Of a DNA stretch of 64,000 nt, positions 24,050-36,300 are shown in pieces; position 1 is the first letter of the stretch; each line of letters starts with the position of its first letter. The position numbers were made by a program, and so were the translations under genes. The stretch spans positions 20,001 through 84,000 of the forward strand of contig JAKTNV010000067.1 in the NCBI GenBank assembly GCA_022747635.1, in the 5' to 3' direction. The notes beneath the pieces were generated by a model. That model was not told the DNA's origin, made no database searches, and worked only from the letters and a program-made list of their open reading frames with translations. The stretch comes from Hetaerina americana (lineage: Eukaryota; Arthropoda; Insecta; Odonata; Calopterygidae).

Positions 24050-24400
24050 TGATCTTGCCATTGGAATGGCATTGCATCTCCCTCTCTTTCCCTTCCCTTC
24101 CTTTAATTCTTGCTCAAATACCTTTTGCCCCTCACTGCCTGTCCTCACCTTCCTCCACACCACAGTGACCAACCCTTATCCTCTGCCACTTGGGCGTGGT
24201 GCAAGTGCCACCAACATCCAGCCCGCGCTGCAGGGGCCAATCGTCAAGGGATTCACCATAAGGTGCACTCAGCCCCACGAGTCACTATTTCCCTGTTTAA
24301 TCCTCTCCTATCTTCATGCCACTCCTCACCTCACCCCACGTCACTATTGCTGGCAATTGAATACCTCCCCGGGGCAATAGCATTCCCATTGGGCCAAAAT
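24050..24400. other. GC-rich unassigned segment
   Basis: A GC-richer island in AT-rich DNA, open in more than one frame for about 140 codons on the plus strand. The proline/leucine/histidine-rich translation matches no family that I know. It looks more like part of an old repeat than a gene, but I cannot name it. Confidence 0.35.
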
Positions 24401-25448
24401 TAGAGTTCCTTTTTAACACACAAAACTATATTAGTTTCCATTCAGAACTCTTCACATTATAATCCAAATGTTTGAATGAGTCAATTGTCTGTTGAGTTCA
24501 TTCATCAGATGATAATCATTCCTCCACACATGGAACAACCTCCTTCAAGCCTGCTGAATAAATTTGACATTTTGTTTAGCAATTCATAATGGTAATCATT
24601 TCCATGTAACGTTGCCTGATTGGGCATGATGTTTACTGTAATATGTGCTCTAGTGGAGTACAATTCTGCCAGTTTATGATATATGAACAAGTGCTCGTGA
24701 AGTACTTGTTTTAGTATTTTTATCTTTTTTATCTTGTTATCTAGCCAAGGGATGCCTTATAATAATAATAATACATTTTATTTGTCCAGCGATCAAGTAG
24801 TTACAACTGTTACATTTGATATAAGACACGTCAGGGGAAAGTAACAAAATACATACAATGGATACAAGACATCTCAGGCATAATCAAAAAATTCAGCAAT
24901 TGAATAAAACATTTTTAATTTTAAGAACCTAAGTAGACTGACTTTGAACACAGCTGCACTTTTATGGGCCTTTATCTCAGCTGGGAGTTTATTATAATAA
25001 AGTTGAAGGCCCATAAAGTTTGGGCCAGCACCTGCATTTTTTGTACGCACCTATAAAACGTGCAGATGCTCATTCTGACTTGTGGAATATTTGTGGATAT
25101 CACAATTTTTCACATACTCAGATAGATTTCTTTTTGTATGTACTAATCCATGAAAAATATAAATACATGGCAGTGGCAACACATCCAATTTTTTGAACAG
25201 GGGACGGCAAGGGGCATTGTGTTTTGCAAAACTCATTAGCCGAATGGCTCTTTTTTGGGCCCTGAAAATAGTCAAAGCCTTAGATGATGAACCCCAGTAA
25301 AGGATGCTATAGGCTATGTGAGAATAAAATTCACCAGAGTATAGTGCACAAATAACAGCCTCTGAAACTGCAGATCTAAAGGCCCTTTTTAAAAAGCAGG
25401 CCGAGCTTAACTTACTGGTTAAAGTACTTATGTGTTCATCCCAAGAGA

Positions 25449-26170
25449 CTGACGATTGCTTCTCCGATATAAATTCATCGCCATTTAGTGCAAGTGTACC
25501 GTGAGAAGTGTATTATGGACATCAAAAATGTGCAGAAGTGGTGCAGGGAGTTTTTTGATGCCCAGGAAAACATCCACGATGAGCAGCGGTCGGGGTGGCC
25601 GAGTTTGCCGGAATCAACGGTGGCTCTAATTGACAAGATGGTGCACAATAACCAGAGAATTACCTTTCATGAGATAAAGGAAGGCTCTACTGAGGAGAGT
25701 GGCTACTTTTCTGCACAGGATATTGTGTCAGAGGTCAATCAGTTACAACAAGGTGTCTCATCAAAGGAGTGTGTTTACATCGTGACAATGCCAGTCCACA
25801 TGTGTCGCATCAAACGACCACCCTACTCAATGCATTTGGCCGATGGGATATCATCGACCACCCTCCTTGCTGTCTGGAGGTTGCCCCCAGTGACTACCAC
25901 TTGTTTCCTGCTCTCAAAAAATACCTTGGAGGACAGAAATTCAAGTCAGACAGAGGTGTGCAAGAAGCAGTCGTCAGTTGGCTTCGTGACGCGGCGGGAG
26001 AAAGGTACGACGCCGGTATTAAAAAGCTGCTTACAAGGATGCAAAAAGTGATTAATCGTCAAGGCAACCATGTAGAAAAAGAGCTAAATGCTCTGCCTTT
26101 CCGATGATGTACAAAAAGTTGAGAATAAATTTGATTTTTCATGAAAAAAATAGGAGACCTAACTTTTTAA
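25449..26170 (+). pseudogene. Rearranged mariner inside the LINE
   Basis: The plus strand encodes mariner transposase pieces: REKCIMDIKNVQKWCREFFD and DEQRSGWPS (N-terminal domain, 25503-25610), RITFHEIKEG, then VTMPVHMCRIKRPPYSMHLA and, in a neighbouring frame, CLEVAPSDYHLFPALKKYLG (25875-25930), which holds the last catalytic Asp. The catalytic core between them is deleted. The right end AGGAGACCTAACTTTT is the terminal inverted repeat. The left end lacks its terminal repeat and begins ACTGACGATTGCTTCTCC, a junction shared with the copy at 29369-29690. Confidence 0.75.
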
Positions 26171-26460
26171 ATCGACCTTGGAAGAAAGAAAGAAGACAGG
26201 CCCAAGAACAGAGCCTAGAGGAACACCTCGATTAAGGACCTTACTTGGGGAAACAAAAGATGCACCATTTTTAGAAAAAACCACATGTTGTATTCAATCA
26301 AATAGGTAGGATTTGATCAAAGCATTAGGTATGCCATGAATACCATCCCGTAAAGTTTCTTGAGACGTAATTGGTGGTCAACACAATTGAAAGCTTTTGA
26401 GAAATCAAAAAAACATTGCAGCAACTTCAATTTTTTTATCTAGAGCATTTAAAGTCTGGG
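26171..26460 (-). other. LINE sequence resuming after the mariner
   Basis: Reading the minus strand gives GIPNALIKSYLFDWIQHVVF followed by SKNGASFVSPSKVLNRGVPL. This is the finger/palm stretch before the missing catalytic motif. A Leu replaces the Gln usually present in the G-P-Q-G motif. Confidence 0.6.
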
Positions 26461-29368
26461 TATTAACTGATAGTTAGCAGAAGATGTAGATTTATGCTCC
26501 CTAAACCAATGATGAGACGGTGAAAGGAGATTGGAAACCTCTAGGTAAGAAATTAACCTAACATAGAAAGCCTTCTCAAATATTTTGCTGAATTGGTTCA
26601 GCAGAGAAATTGGACGGTAGGAGTTAATGTCATGTCTATCGCCCTTGTTTTTATAAAATGGAATGACTTTTGACACCTTCAGAGGAGATGGAAACACTCC
26701 TAATCGGAAAGATTCATTCAAGAGAAAATGAAGAGGCTGCATGATGAAGTCGATAGATTGCATAATAATGTAACTGGGAATTCCATCAAAAACAGCATCA
26801 TTTTGTACCTAGATTCTTCACAATATTTTTCCGTTCAGATTTTGTGAGGGGATAGAGAAATAGGGACTTCTAAACTAGGAGAGTTGCTTTGCTTAGCAGT
26901 AGAAGAAGGTTGAAAGTGATGAGCAAAGTTACGGGCCAGTTTGTAAAAGTCTGATATAATAATCCTGATGAATCATTAATCTGAATTTGAGACTGCTTCC
27001 TGGGTTTGTTTCTGAAGGTATTAATAATTTTCCAGATTTCTCCAGATTTATCATCAGAGTAATTGATCCTATGGTCATTTTAACAACATTTAGCTGACTG
27101 TGGCATTTGATGGTAATGCTTTTTCCTTTTTGCATATTCAGTCTTCAGTTTGCAATTAGTTTTACTAGAAATGGCCAGTTCTTTAAGATGTTGAGCCATG
27201 AAACGTATTTCATTACTTATCCAAGGTTTACACTAAGGAGACTTGGTTCTTTTTTCGAACTGAACAGGAAATGACACGTTTAAGTAGTGCAGAAATTTAG
27301 AATATAAATTATCAAAGCTTTCATCAAAAGAGGCAGTATTATACACAATGTGCCACTCCTCAAGCCACAAGAGATTCATAAAATGATGAAGGTTAGAGCT
27401 ATTGAAAGATCGAGTGGGATAAACCTCCAAAGGAATTTTAGCATTCATTAGAAAAGTAGGAACAATGGGGTAGTGGTCAGAAAGATGTGAGGGGATTGTC
27501 CTAGTAGTTACTTCATTGCCATCAAAATTAGAAATGAAAACATCAAGTGAGGTAGAAGAATATGAAGTTATGCGAGTGGGTTCCTTATTACGTACACGCA
27601 AGTTATAAGATTGAAGAATATTCAAGAGTTCAGTTTTATCAGTTGTGTTAGCCAACATGTCAATGTTAAGATCACCAGTAATAATTATCATACCATTGGG
27701 ATTCCTAGCAATTATAACTTATAAAAGACTGACATATTTATCTAAAAACAAAGGGAAATTTCCCATGGGTGACTTGTATAAAGAACAAAGGGTCACAGAA
27801 AATTTGTTTATAATTAAAGCCACACAGAGCATTCAAAATTGCACTCATCTAACAAATGTTTGTAGGGAATTACATTAACGGGATACTAAAATATTTCCTT
27901 TGAAAGCAACATGACACCACCATTTTTACACTTGGATCGGCAGAACACATCAAGAACTATGTAACCCGAGAGTTTACAGGGTGGTAATTCCAGGTGTAAC
28001 AGCCAATGTTCACATAAACACAGAAAGTCAGGTTGATATTCTTCTAGCAGTGTTTCCAATTCTGAAATTTTGTTTCTAACACATTGAATATTTATAAGCA
28101 AGATCTTGATAGGGAAAATCCTCTCAGATTTATATTTGTATATCTCAATTATACACCAGACACTGTTAGGTCACCCAGGTTGCAGATGTAGGGAAGGACT
28201 GCCCTTGAGGGCACCTGAAATAGCATACTGAATATTTCTGAGCCCTACACAAACTTACCAATAGAGAGTAGAATGTTATTTTTCAAACAGTTGATGCACA
28301 GCTCACAGGCGAGTCATGGGCAAGAAATGCAAGCCCACTTTCAGACCTCAGGTCATCAGGGTAGAACTTCTGTTCTAAACTATTTGAATTGACTAATATT
28401 ATTTTATTACTCTCACTAAGGCATATTTCTGTAATTTTTCTAAGAAGGATGCTAAATGACTTCAGCATGAAATGAATGTTTATACTGAGTTTTCTTCAAC
28501 TCGATCCAATAACTGAGATTCCACCCTTCACAAGTAGCAATGTAAAAAGAAGACCAACTTCATTTGCATAAAAAATGACATGATATCAGGCTAGTTCACC
28601 TTTTTTAACTACTTTTTTACTCTTCATAGGGTTTGTTTATTTGTTGGTTTCCAAAACTATATGCACAAAACCTCTGTACTCCACCATTTATGAAGCTGAA
28701 ATTCAAGAAGCTGCTCACAATCATAATAAATTCTTTTCTGCCATACTTTAAAGATTAAGTACTGGCAAGAAAACTTTTGTTTATCTTAGTTTTGCACTGT
28801 ACCTATTATCTGGTGCATTGGCTAATTGAGGAATTTTTTTTCAGGGGAATGAAACTGGAAAGCACTTTCAGTTTGATAGGGAACTGAGAAATAGTATTGA
28901 TATAATCATTCAAATAAATATTTCAAATAATTTTTTGGGACCAAATTTTAGCCTTGTTTCAAAGTGAACTTTAAGAAAAACATAATTTTTTTCCATATCT
29001 TCTTATAGATGAAAAAAGTAATAAGAGACTAACATTCTTGATTCGTTTTCTACATATTTTATGAAAAAATTAAACCACTCAAGCTACTGGTCAACAGGTT
29101 TTCACGAGATTCCTGCACATTCATTGTAACAGTCTACCTTTACTGGAATAAACTCATTGCACTGCAACCATAAATGAAAATGTGTCATTTACAAGTTTGC
29201 TCCTCAAATGTCATGAGGCCGCAAAGATTTTGTCAATGCTCAAGGAGTGCAGAAGATATTGCCTAGCCATAAGGATCATTCAATGAAACCGATGCTACCT
29301 AAATCCAATCAATATGCAGCTAGTTACAACTGCTAGTTCCTATGAACTGTTGAGCGTGGAAAATACGA

Positions 29369-29690
29369 GGGCAATTCGAAAAGTAAGGTCTCCTATTTTT
29401 TTCATGAAAAATCAAATTTATTCTCAACTTTGCATACATCGTTGAAAAGGTTGAGCATTTATCTATTTTTCTACATGGTCGTCTTGATGATCAATCACTT
29501 TTTGCATCCTTGTAAGCAGCTTTTTAATACTGGCATTGTACCTTTCTCCCGCCGGGTCGCGAAGCCAACTGACGACTGCTTCTCCGATATAAATTCATCG
29601 CCATTTAGTGGAAGTGTACGGTGAAAAGTGTATTATGGACATCAAAAACATGTGGAAGTGGTGCAGGGAATTTGTTGATGGCCGTGGCAG
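29369..29690. mobile_element. Rearranged mariner, head-to-head fragments
   Basis: 29369-29581 is the reverse complement of the 3' end of the mariner at 25449-26170, from the terminal repeat AAAAGTAAGGTCTCCTATTT to the codons for the C-terminal domain. At about 29570-29583 (GACGACTGCTTCT) the sequence switches to the forward 5' part of a transposase (GAAGTGTACGGTGAAAAGTG, residues like EVYGEKC). The two halves therefore face each other with no catalytic core. Coding capacity is lost. Confidence 0.7.
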
Positions 29691-29726
29691 TCGAAGTGAC
29701 TTGTGTTGTCGTGACGATTACCCTTC

Positions 29727-29775
29727 AGTACGCTGAAGAGGGCTACTTTGTGGCCGAAATATGAGTATTCGTATT
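29727..29775 (+). ncRNA. Hammerhead-ribozyme-like motif
   Basis: The plus strand folds as a three-helix hammerhead. Helix I is AGTACG (29727-29732) with CGTATT (29770-29775), including one G-U pair. The core is CTGAAGA (29733-29739), matching CUGANGA. One extra G at 29740 precedes helix II, GGCTAC with GTGGCC around a TTT loop. Then come GAAA (29756-29759), a three-pair helix III (ATA/TAT) with loop TGAG, and an ATT cleavage triplet (29767-29769). All invariant core bases are present. Very short helix III and such hammerheads are known in Penelope-like retroelements and retrozymes. The extra G could weaken or abolish activity. Cleavage is inferred, not shown. Confidence 0.5.
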
Positions 29776-32700
29776 CACCTTTCTTATCCCTTTCCTTTTT
29801 ACCCCATCCTTGACTTGTGGCATTAGCCAACTAATCTCATTTGTACTTTGTTTAGAAAGGTTAACTGTTTACGGCTATTGGAGTTTTTCATTTATTTCAA
29901 ACTCATGATTAGGTTCTCATAGATTTGAGAGTGAATTACATTGTTCAGTGGCAACTACAGAAAACACGAAAATGTATAAATGGGCATAGAACTGCCATGA
30001 ATGAAATTATGGTCATTTAATAATGTCTGGTCAATAATCTCTCTTGAAAAGTTAGTTGCATAAAACAGCTGGATTAATGGTCATATTGCAATAAAATAAC
30101 TTTTGAATTTATGAAGTTCATTTGTACAGTTTTAAATATATCATTTGGAAATTTGGGTTTAGCAAAATAATAAAGAAATGTAAAAGAAAACAAATGATGA
30201 AGTTCTTCGGGAAGAGAAAGAGAGAAAGCTGCTGGGGAAATTTGAAGAAGACAAGAGGAAGTGGATGCAGGTGATGGTGAAAGGTGGTGAAAGGATGCTG
30301 AAGTTGGCGGTAGAGTGAGAATGCTGGGGAGGTGAGCTAGAGGAAGGGAAAGATAGGCATTTGGAATTAAAATAAGGAAGGTTTAAAGTATGCAGACATA
30401 AATAATGCCTTATTTGAACTTGGATTTTAAGAATATGTTGTGTCATGTTATTCATAATTTAGGGGTAATGTGTAGAGTCAGTGTCCGTCAAGAAACCTAC
30501 CCTAAGCCAGTAAATAGCCACTAAATAAAGATAAACACTGGTTAATTGCTGGCAGAATTGTGAGCCAGAGCACAAACAAACCCTAAAGCCTATTTAACTC
30601 TGAAATCTTGAATTACTAAAAGGATAAGACTAAAAGAGGATTCAGCATTAAAAGGTAGGTTATAAAAATACTCATCTTAATGGAAATATTTTCACCAGGA
30701 TATTGAATTTTAATTACCATGTCATTTGACATAAGTTCTCCATTTTAATGCATAAATATTCCAGTTTTATGACATAAGAAAGAAATGTCAAACAATGCAA
30801 CAATGCCAAAGTGTAAAAATCATTCATCTTGACTGGTATCTCGGTCCCAATCCAGGTCAAGGAAAATGATTTTCACTCTTGGAAGTTGTTGCAAAGTTAT
30901 GCACATTAGTGGATGACTCCATTTAAAGTTGCTGTAGCGGCATCTCCCACTGTTTCATTGAATTTCTCAATTTCAAACAGTTTTATTTGGTGCTTTATGC
31001 TTCAAATTAGTATCATTGTGAGCGTATAAACCAGAGGAGTACCTATTTTAAATTTGGTAGGAGGAGGGTTTTGAGGCATCATTCAAATGTAAATGAAGTA
31101 TCCTGATGAAGTTGGAGCTACAGTAACTGTTGAAGGATGTTTAGATCCATAGGTAAGTTCTGTGCACCATTATTTGTTCCTTCAAACTTAGAGCAGCAGA
31201 ACTCATGCTCATTACCAAAGCAATTCATCACCATTAATTGATCACTACGGTAACAGACCCTAATAGAAGATCTATGAACCATCTAAGTATTTAGTGAAAT
31301 GTCTGAAATTTAATCCTTTATTTCATGTAAGTGCAATATCTAATGAGTTTCATCAGTGAAAAAAACTTAACATATAATCTTTTGAAATCACAGTGAAATT
31401 TATAGACACCTTGAAGAGTCTTTGGGTCAATAAACCTCAGAGGGCATGGTTTTCTTCACTATGATAGAAAAATGATCAGCTAAGATAAATGAGTGATTAT
31501 TAACTATTTTTATGGCGAGCACCAGATTTATGAAGAACTTTTTATAAAATCGCCCCAAAAAGAATAATGAGTGAATAAGAGAGAGATATCCTACTCTCTA
31601 GGCTACCTCCAAAACTCAAAGCTGTTGTGTTTTTGTAGCTGTATTCCTCAGAATACTCTTGCAAGTGTCCATCCACAATTCACCAAAAAATGATTTTTGA
31701 CTCTCTTACATTTGCACTTGAATTGGTCCCCAAGTCATCAATGACAACCAACCATTTAATGTACAAACAAATGGATGGAAAATTAGTGATCTTGTGATGT
31801 GTAATATGATTGGATTCACAAACAAGTAGTTGTAAACAAGTAGTTAGATGCTAGCAATGAACTAAGTCCTTAGATGATCAGCACTGCACTAAATGTGTTT
31901 AAATCAGCCATCTATTGGAAAGTAATAGCCGTCATCAAAATCAATCTATCATAAAGTGATAACTGTCATCGAAATCATAGTTGTGACAGCACTGTCATCC
32001 GGTGCTATCACACCTGTGAATATTTGATGTTACATGTCATTATAATATTGAATTTTCATTGCATTTTTAAAATAGCTAATTTTTGCATATTACTTTTATG
32101 GTTTATCACCAAGAGGATAGCTCAAATATTTAGTAACTTAATTTTAGAAAACCGAGTGAAGGAATTCATTCCTCCTCTGCACTGCTCTATGGGTCCCATT
32201 CGGGAAAAATTTTCTTTATATCAATAAATTCAGATTTGAGCACCATACTACAGGAATTGATACTAGGGGATTATAATCTCAAGATGATTTTGTGGGATGC
32301 AACTGATTTTTGACACTTCATGAAAATATGAATTATAGTCATATTAATAGCTGCAAATTGCCACACTAGCTAGCCATACTTTTACAGCTGACAATTTATG
32401 CAATTAGTCTTTCTTCAATAAATTTATATTACATAAATTCATGTGCATAAGTTATTTTTAACTAGGATCAACTCCAGTTTGATCCTAATCCCTTGTGGAA
32501 ATGAATATACGCTGATGCATATTAAAGTCTTCGAAAATTTAAGAAAAATCTTAATTACAAAGAATGAACTTCCAACAACAATATTACTAACAACTTCAAT
32601 GACATCTTCAAAAATTATACCAAAGATAAAAATCCTTAATATAAATCCAATCATCAATAGATTGAAATATATTTAGGCCACATGAAAGATGGAGAGCATC

Positions 32701-32990
32701 ATGGGTGGGTGAACACTTTGACCTTGTCAAATTTTAGTGACTTCTCCACTCCTGGCCGAGCCAAGTTGAACTTCCCAACAGTCAAAATGAGATTGGATAA
32801 CAATATAGGGTGATCCGACTCAGGAAAAAGAAAATTACTCCCCGATGGTAAAATGTTTAGTGTCACCTATATAACATGCAGCTTCATTGGTGGACAAAGC
32901 ACGAACAGGACAAGAGTTTTTGATGAAAGCCCAGTCCATATTGTTTTCCATCAATACTATCTTTCTAGCTACTTACAACCAAACTAACTT
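29776..32990. other. Gene-poor DNA, or long last intron of the Dscam-like gene
   Basis: AT-rich with no gene seen. 30180-30360 is a purine-rich tract whose reverse strand gives a Ser/Pro/His-rich frame of no significance. A decayed SINE lies at 30797-30965. If the exon at 21391-21572 is real, this stretch is intronic. Confidence 0.5.
30797..30965 (+). repeat. SINE family A, diverged copy
   Basis: It contains GTGTAAAAATCATTCATCTT and the family tail GCACATTAGTGGATGACTCC followed by GCGGCATCTCCCACTG. The same tail ends the copy at 61942-62520. The tRNA-like part is badly worn. Confidence 0.6.
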
Positions 32991-33376
32991 TCACTGGAAA
33001 CTCTGCATCAAAGAGGCTTTACCTTGACCAGAAGTCAACCTGTGGGATGATTGGAACTGGTGGTGGCGCTGGCGCCCAAGCTGTGTGCCATCGCCAATGA
33101 CAGGTGGTGGGGGAAGGGCCCTCCCCCCTCCGCTGTTGTCCTCTGAGTCTGACCTCCCCCCTCCACTGCCCAATGTGCTATCGATCACTGGGTAACTCTT
33201 TGAATGGCCCAAGGGGGAGGGGGAGTCAGCAGAGTGAGGAGGTGGGGATGAAGGGGTGTACCCAATGTATCTATATCTCCCTCCCCCCATGCCCGATCCC
33301 CCACCCACCATGATGCTAGATGGCGATGATGAGGATGCCAAAGGAAGTGTTTGCTGACTTGAAATGCAGGATATTT
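32991..33376 (-). CDS. Dscam2: Dscam-like exon: cytoplasmic tail 4, possible end of protein
   Basis: EISCISSQQTLPLASSSSPS, Gly/Ser/Pro-rich stretches including RALPPPPVIGDG (a possible SH3 or EVH1 ligand), ending LMQSFQ and TGA at 32991-32993. A possible GTAAAG donor at 33021-33022 would instead end the exon at 33023 in phase 1 and join 21391-21572. No clear polyadenylation signal was identified just after the stop. Confidence 0.85.
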
Positions 33377-36300
33377 CTGTTGACATCAAACAAATACAAA
33401 GATTGGTTGTACAGGATTTATTATTTAAAAATGCCTGTTCAAGTAACTACAGTCTCATTACACCACTCGCCATTCATAAGACATAAATATGATTCAAAAT
33501 CATTTCACTCATGTTTTCACAGTTGAATAAAAACTCAACCTGAGAGCCTTTGGAGAAACCTAAATATATGTACACACATTTAATTACACTGGAAATTTGA
33601 CTAGGCCATCAATATTAAAAAATATAATAATTCCAGCATGTGTCATTAATTTGTAAAATAACTATCAAATAAAATTTTGTATAAAGTATTTGAATCATTG
33701 ATGACAGTTGGCAGCCTCAAAGTTTTCATAGTGGTCTACTTTTTTTGGATGTTAAGCAGTAAATAAAAGAAACGCAAGAAAAATATTTGACTACTTTTCC
33801 AGGTGGTCAATGTCTTGATCAGTTATGTTCTGACCACATGGTCTACATTAGTCATTATTGAATACACAATAATAATACTGTTAATCCATTGAGAGCAGTG
33901 GAAAGCATGAATCCATTCTATGGATTCAAGAGATCACTTCATCTTCATTGTGAGATCAAGTATCAGGTATAATTTAATTAAAATTAAATAAAAGAAATTA
34001 ACATCAGTGAATCAAGCAAAAGCTCTAATTTTATGAGCAATAAAAAATATATGTCCATATGTTTGCAATGAAGTATGTAGTAAAAAATGCAATGCATACA
34101 TACATACCTACCATAGGAAAAGAGATAAAGGAAGATTTCTGATGGATGACTGTCCAGGATGAATAATTAGCGGTAGTACTCATTGAAGAAATGGATAGGG
34201 ACATTTAAAGCAATAGCAAAAGTTTTGTAGTGAAACCTAGTTTTTCACTCATAATAACTGAATTTGTTACTGAGTAATTCCGTAAAAGATTATTATTCAC
34301 AGATTTAGTGGATAATTGATTCACAAACTGTATGATAGTGAAATCTGGAGGAATCAAATCAGTCAAATTTAGTATAAAACTAATATTTTATTCATTCAAT
34401 TGTTTCTAGCTCAACCTTGTCGAAATTCCTTATTAATGAAATTAAGAATACAAAGTAACTTTCCACTGTCCTTTATTAGCGTACAACCGGTTTCAACGCT
34501 CAAATGCTCAAGAGCGTTGAAACCGGTTGTACGCTAATAAAGGACAGTGGAAAGTTACTTTGTATTCTTAATTTCATTAATATTTTATTCATTTGAATCT
34601 AACTTGTATTGAAATTATTTTTTTTACTAATTTACAAATTCACTTGCCATTTGGTATTTCCCTGGTTTTTAATGACTACATGTGAAAATACTTTTATTTG
34701 TTACAGCTGGAAGTAAACTACGGAAAGAATTTGCTCTGGACTTTTGAGAAGCTTGAAACCATAGAAATTATATAGGCACAGTTGGAATGAAGAAAATATT
34801 CAATTTGGATTAAAATGTTGTAATGACCAACAACTATTTACTTGATTTGATTCTTTGACGAAGAAAAGTATGGTAAGTCTCCATTACATACAGAACATCA
34901 ATATTCTAGGCGTGGAACACCGAAATGGCATGCATCACTGTATCTTTTTTGATATTGAGTCATGAAATGAGGCAGAGAATAAAATCTAGCTTTCATATGG
35001 GAACTTCAATAATTTAAGGATTTCCCAATAATTCTGAGAATTGTGTAAGCTATCTGTGCATTTCACCATAATAATGTTCCAAAAGATTAAATTAGGTACT
35101 CTATGACCACCAGTTAAGGTATCAAAAATATGAAGTGGTTCCACCACACCCTTTTTCTTGCCATTCCGACCGACTCCATTGACCAGCTTAATTTTCTTGA
35201 ATGCACTTCTTCTTATAACTTCTTGTTCATACCAACTGAATTTTGAGATCTCTTTGAACACTTTTACATTTCTTCTCCAAGGGAATTTTACTTTGCCAAT
35301 AATAATGAAATATTTGGCAAAAGGTAATATTTGAATAATGGAACAGTTACTGCACCCAATTCTAATGGGAGATGAATCATGAAATTCCTGTGTTACATAT
35401 TGACTGAATATGTTCATAGATTTCACAATCATATAAACAAGGGCAATATCTATAACTAGGCATGTCCATCATCATTTGGACATCCATAAAAGACATTATT
35501 ACTGTTCAAGGGACTATGATAACAAAAATTGTTGTTCATTGTAGAATTTACCACTTTAGTATTACAATTGAATTATTGATGACACAACTGAGTGATTGAC
35601 AAAACTTAAGGTGACATATGGGAATGATTGCCAATACTTGACCTTTGTAAAAGGTCATGAGAAAACTCACAAAGCTCAGTTAAACTAAACAGAGGGTGTT
35701 TTTTGTAAAAACTGAATGATGAAGATGAGGCGTACTCTGGATGGGAGTTTATCGTTGAAAGCTCACAGAATATTTCAAGCAGCCCAAGGTTTGAGTAGTT
35801 AACAGCATTGAATGTGATCAATAGATGTTTTGGCTGCATGGATCACATCAGTAAGAAATGCTCATCAGCTTTGGAACTGCACAGTATTTATGTTACCAGA
35901 AAACATATCTTGATCATCCCTGCTTTTTCTCTACATAAATAACAATAGACAGACATTGGCACATGATGCTTGGAGAGTGAATTTGTACCCTTGTAGATCT
36001 TGACTTTTTTCTCGGACTGGTCCATCTCCACTTGATCACACAATCATTATGAAACTCTCTTGAAAAAATCCACACTCACCCAAGTTTAGTCCATCAGGAG
36101 GACTCTTGGATGTCCCACTGCATGCCTCTCCTGAATGACTTAAGCCTTGAGGCCCAACGTTTGACTTTCTTCGTGCCCGAGGGCAATTGAGTTTCTTATC
36201 GGACTTTGATTCCGAAGAGACCATTGATGGAGAGGGTGGTTGACCTGCATAGCACTCTTGGTTTCCAAAAGTGTGAAATTTCATGGAATAGTCCATTGCA

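Larger units (their letters stand above)
24757..28140 (-). pseudogene. CR1/jockey-like LINE, decayed, interrupted by a mariner
   Basis: From 5' to 3' on the minus strand: endonuclease start with LCLCEHWLLHLE (about 28000-28035), endonuclease motifs ITGDLNIDM, TSLDVFISN and SDHYPIV (27691-27450), and the RT thumb-side region SYRPISLLNQFSKIFEKA (about 26570-26625). Next come RGVPLGSVLGP (about 26195-26230), then after the mariner insertion SWDEHISTLTSKLSSACFL (about 25385-25450) and the post-RT region FRAQKRAIRLMSF. The 3' end is ATAAAATG followed by (ATT)n at 24764-24777. The part encoding the catalytic ADD motif is missing at the mariner insertion, so a deletion came with or after it. Confidence 0.8.

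Noticed and set aside
24110..24403. A gene in the GC-rich segment
   Set aside because: Overlapping frames of low-information composition, no domain and no splice sites or promoter context.
30159..30455. Ser/Pro/His-rich 98-codon minus-strand frame
   Set aside because: It results from a purine-rich tract on the plus strand and has no protein features.
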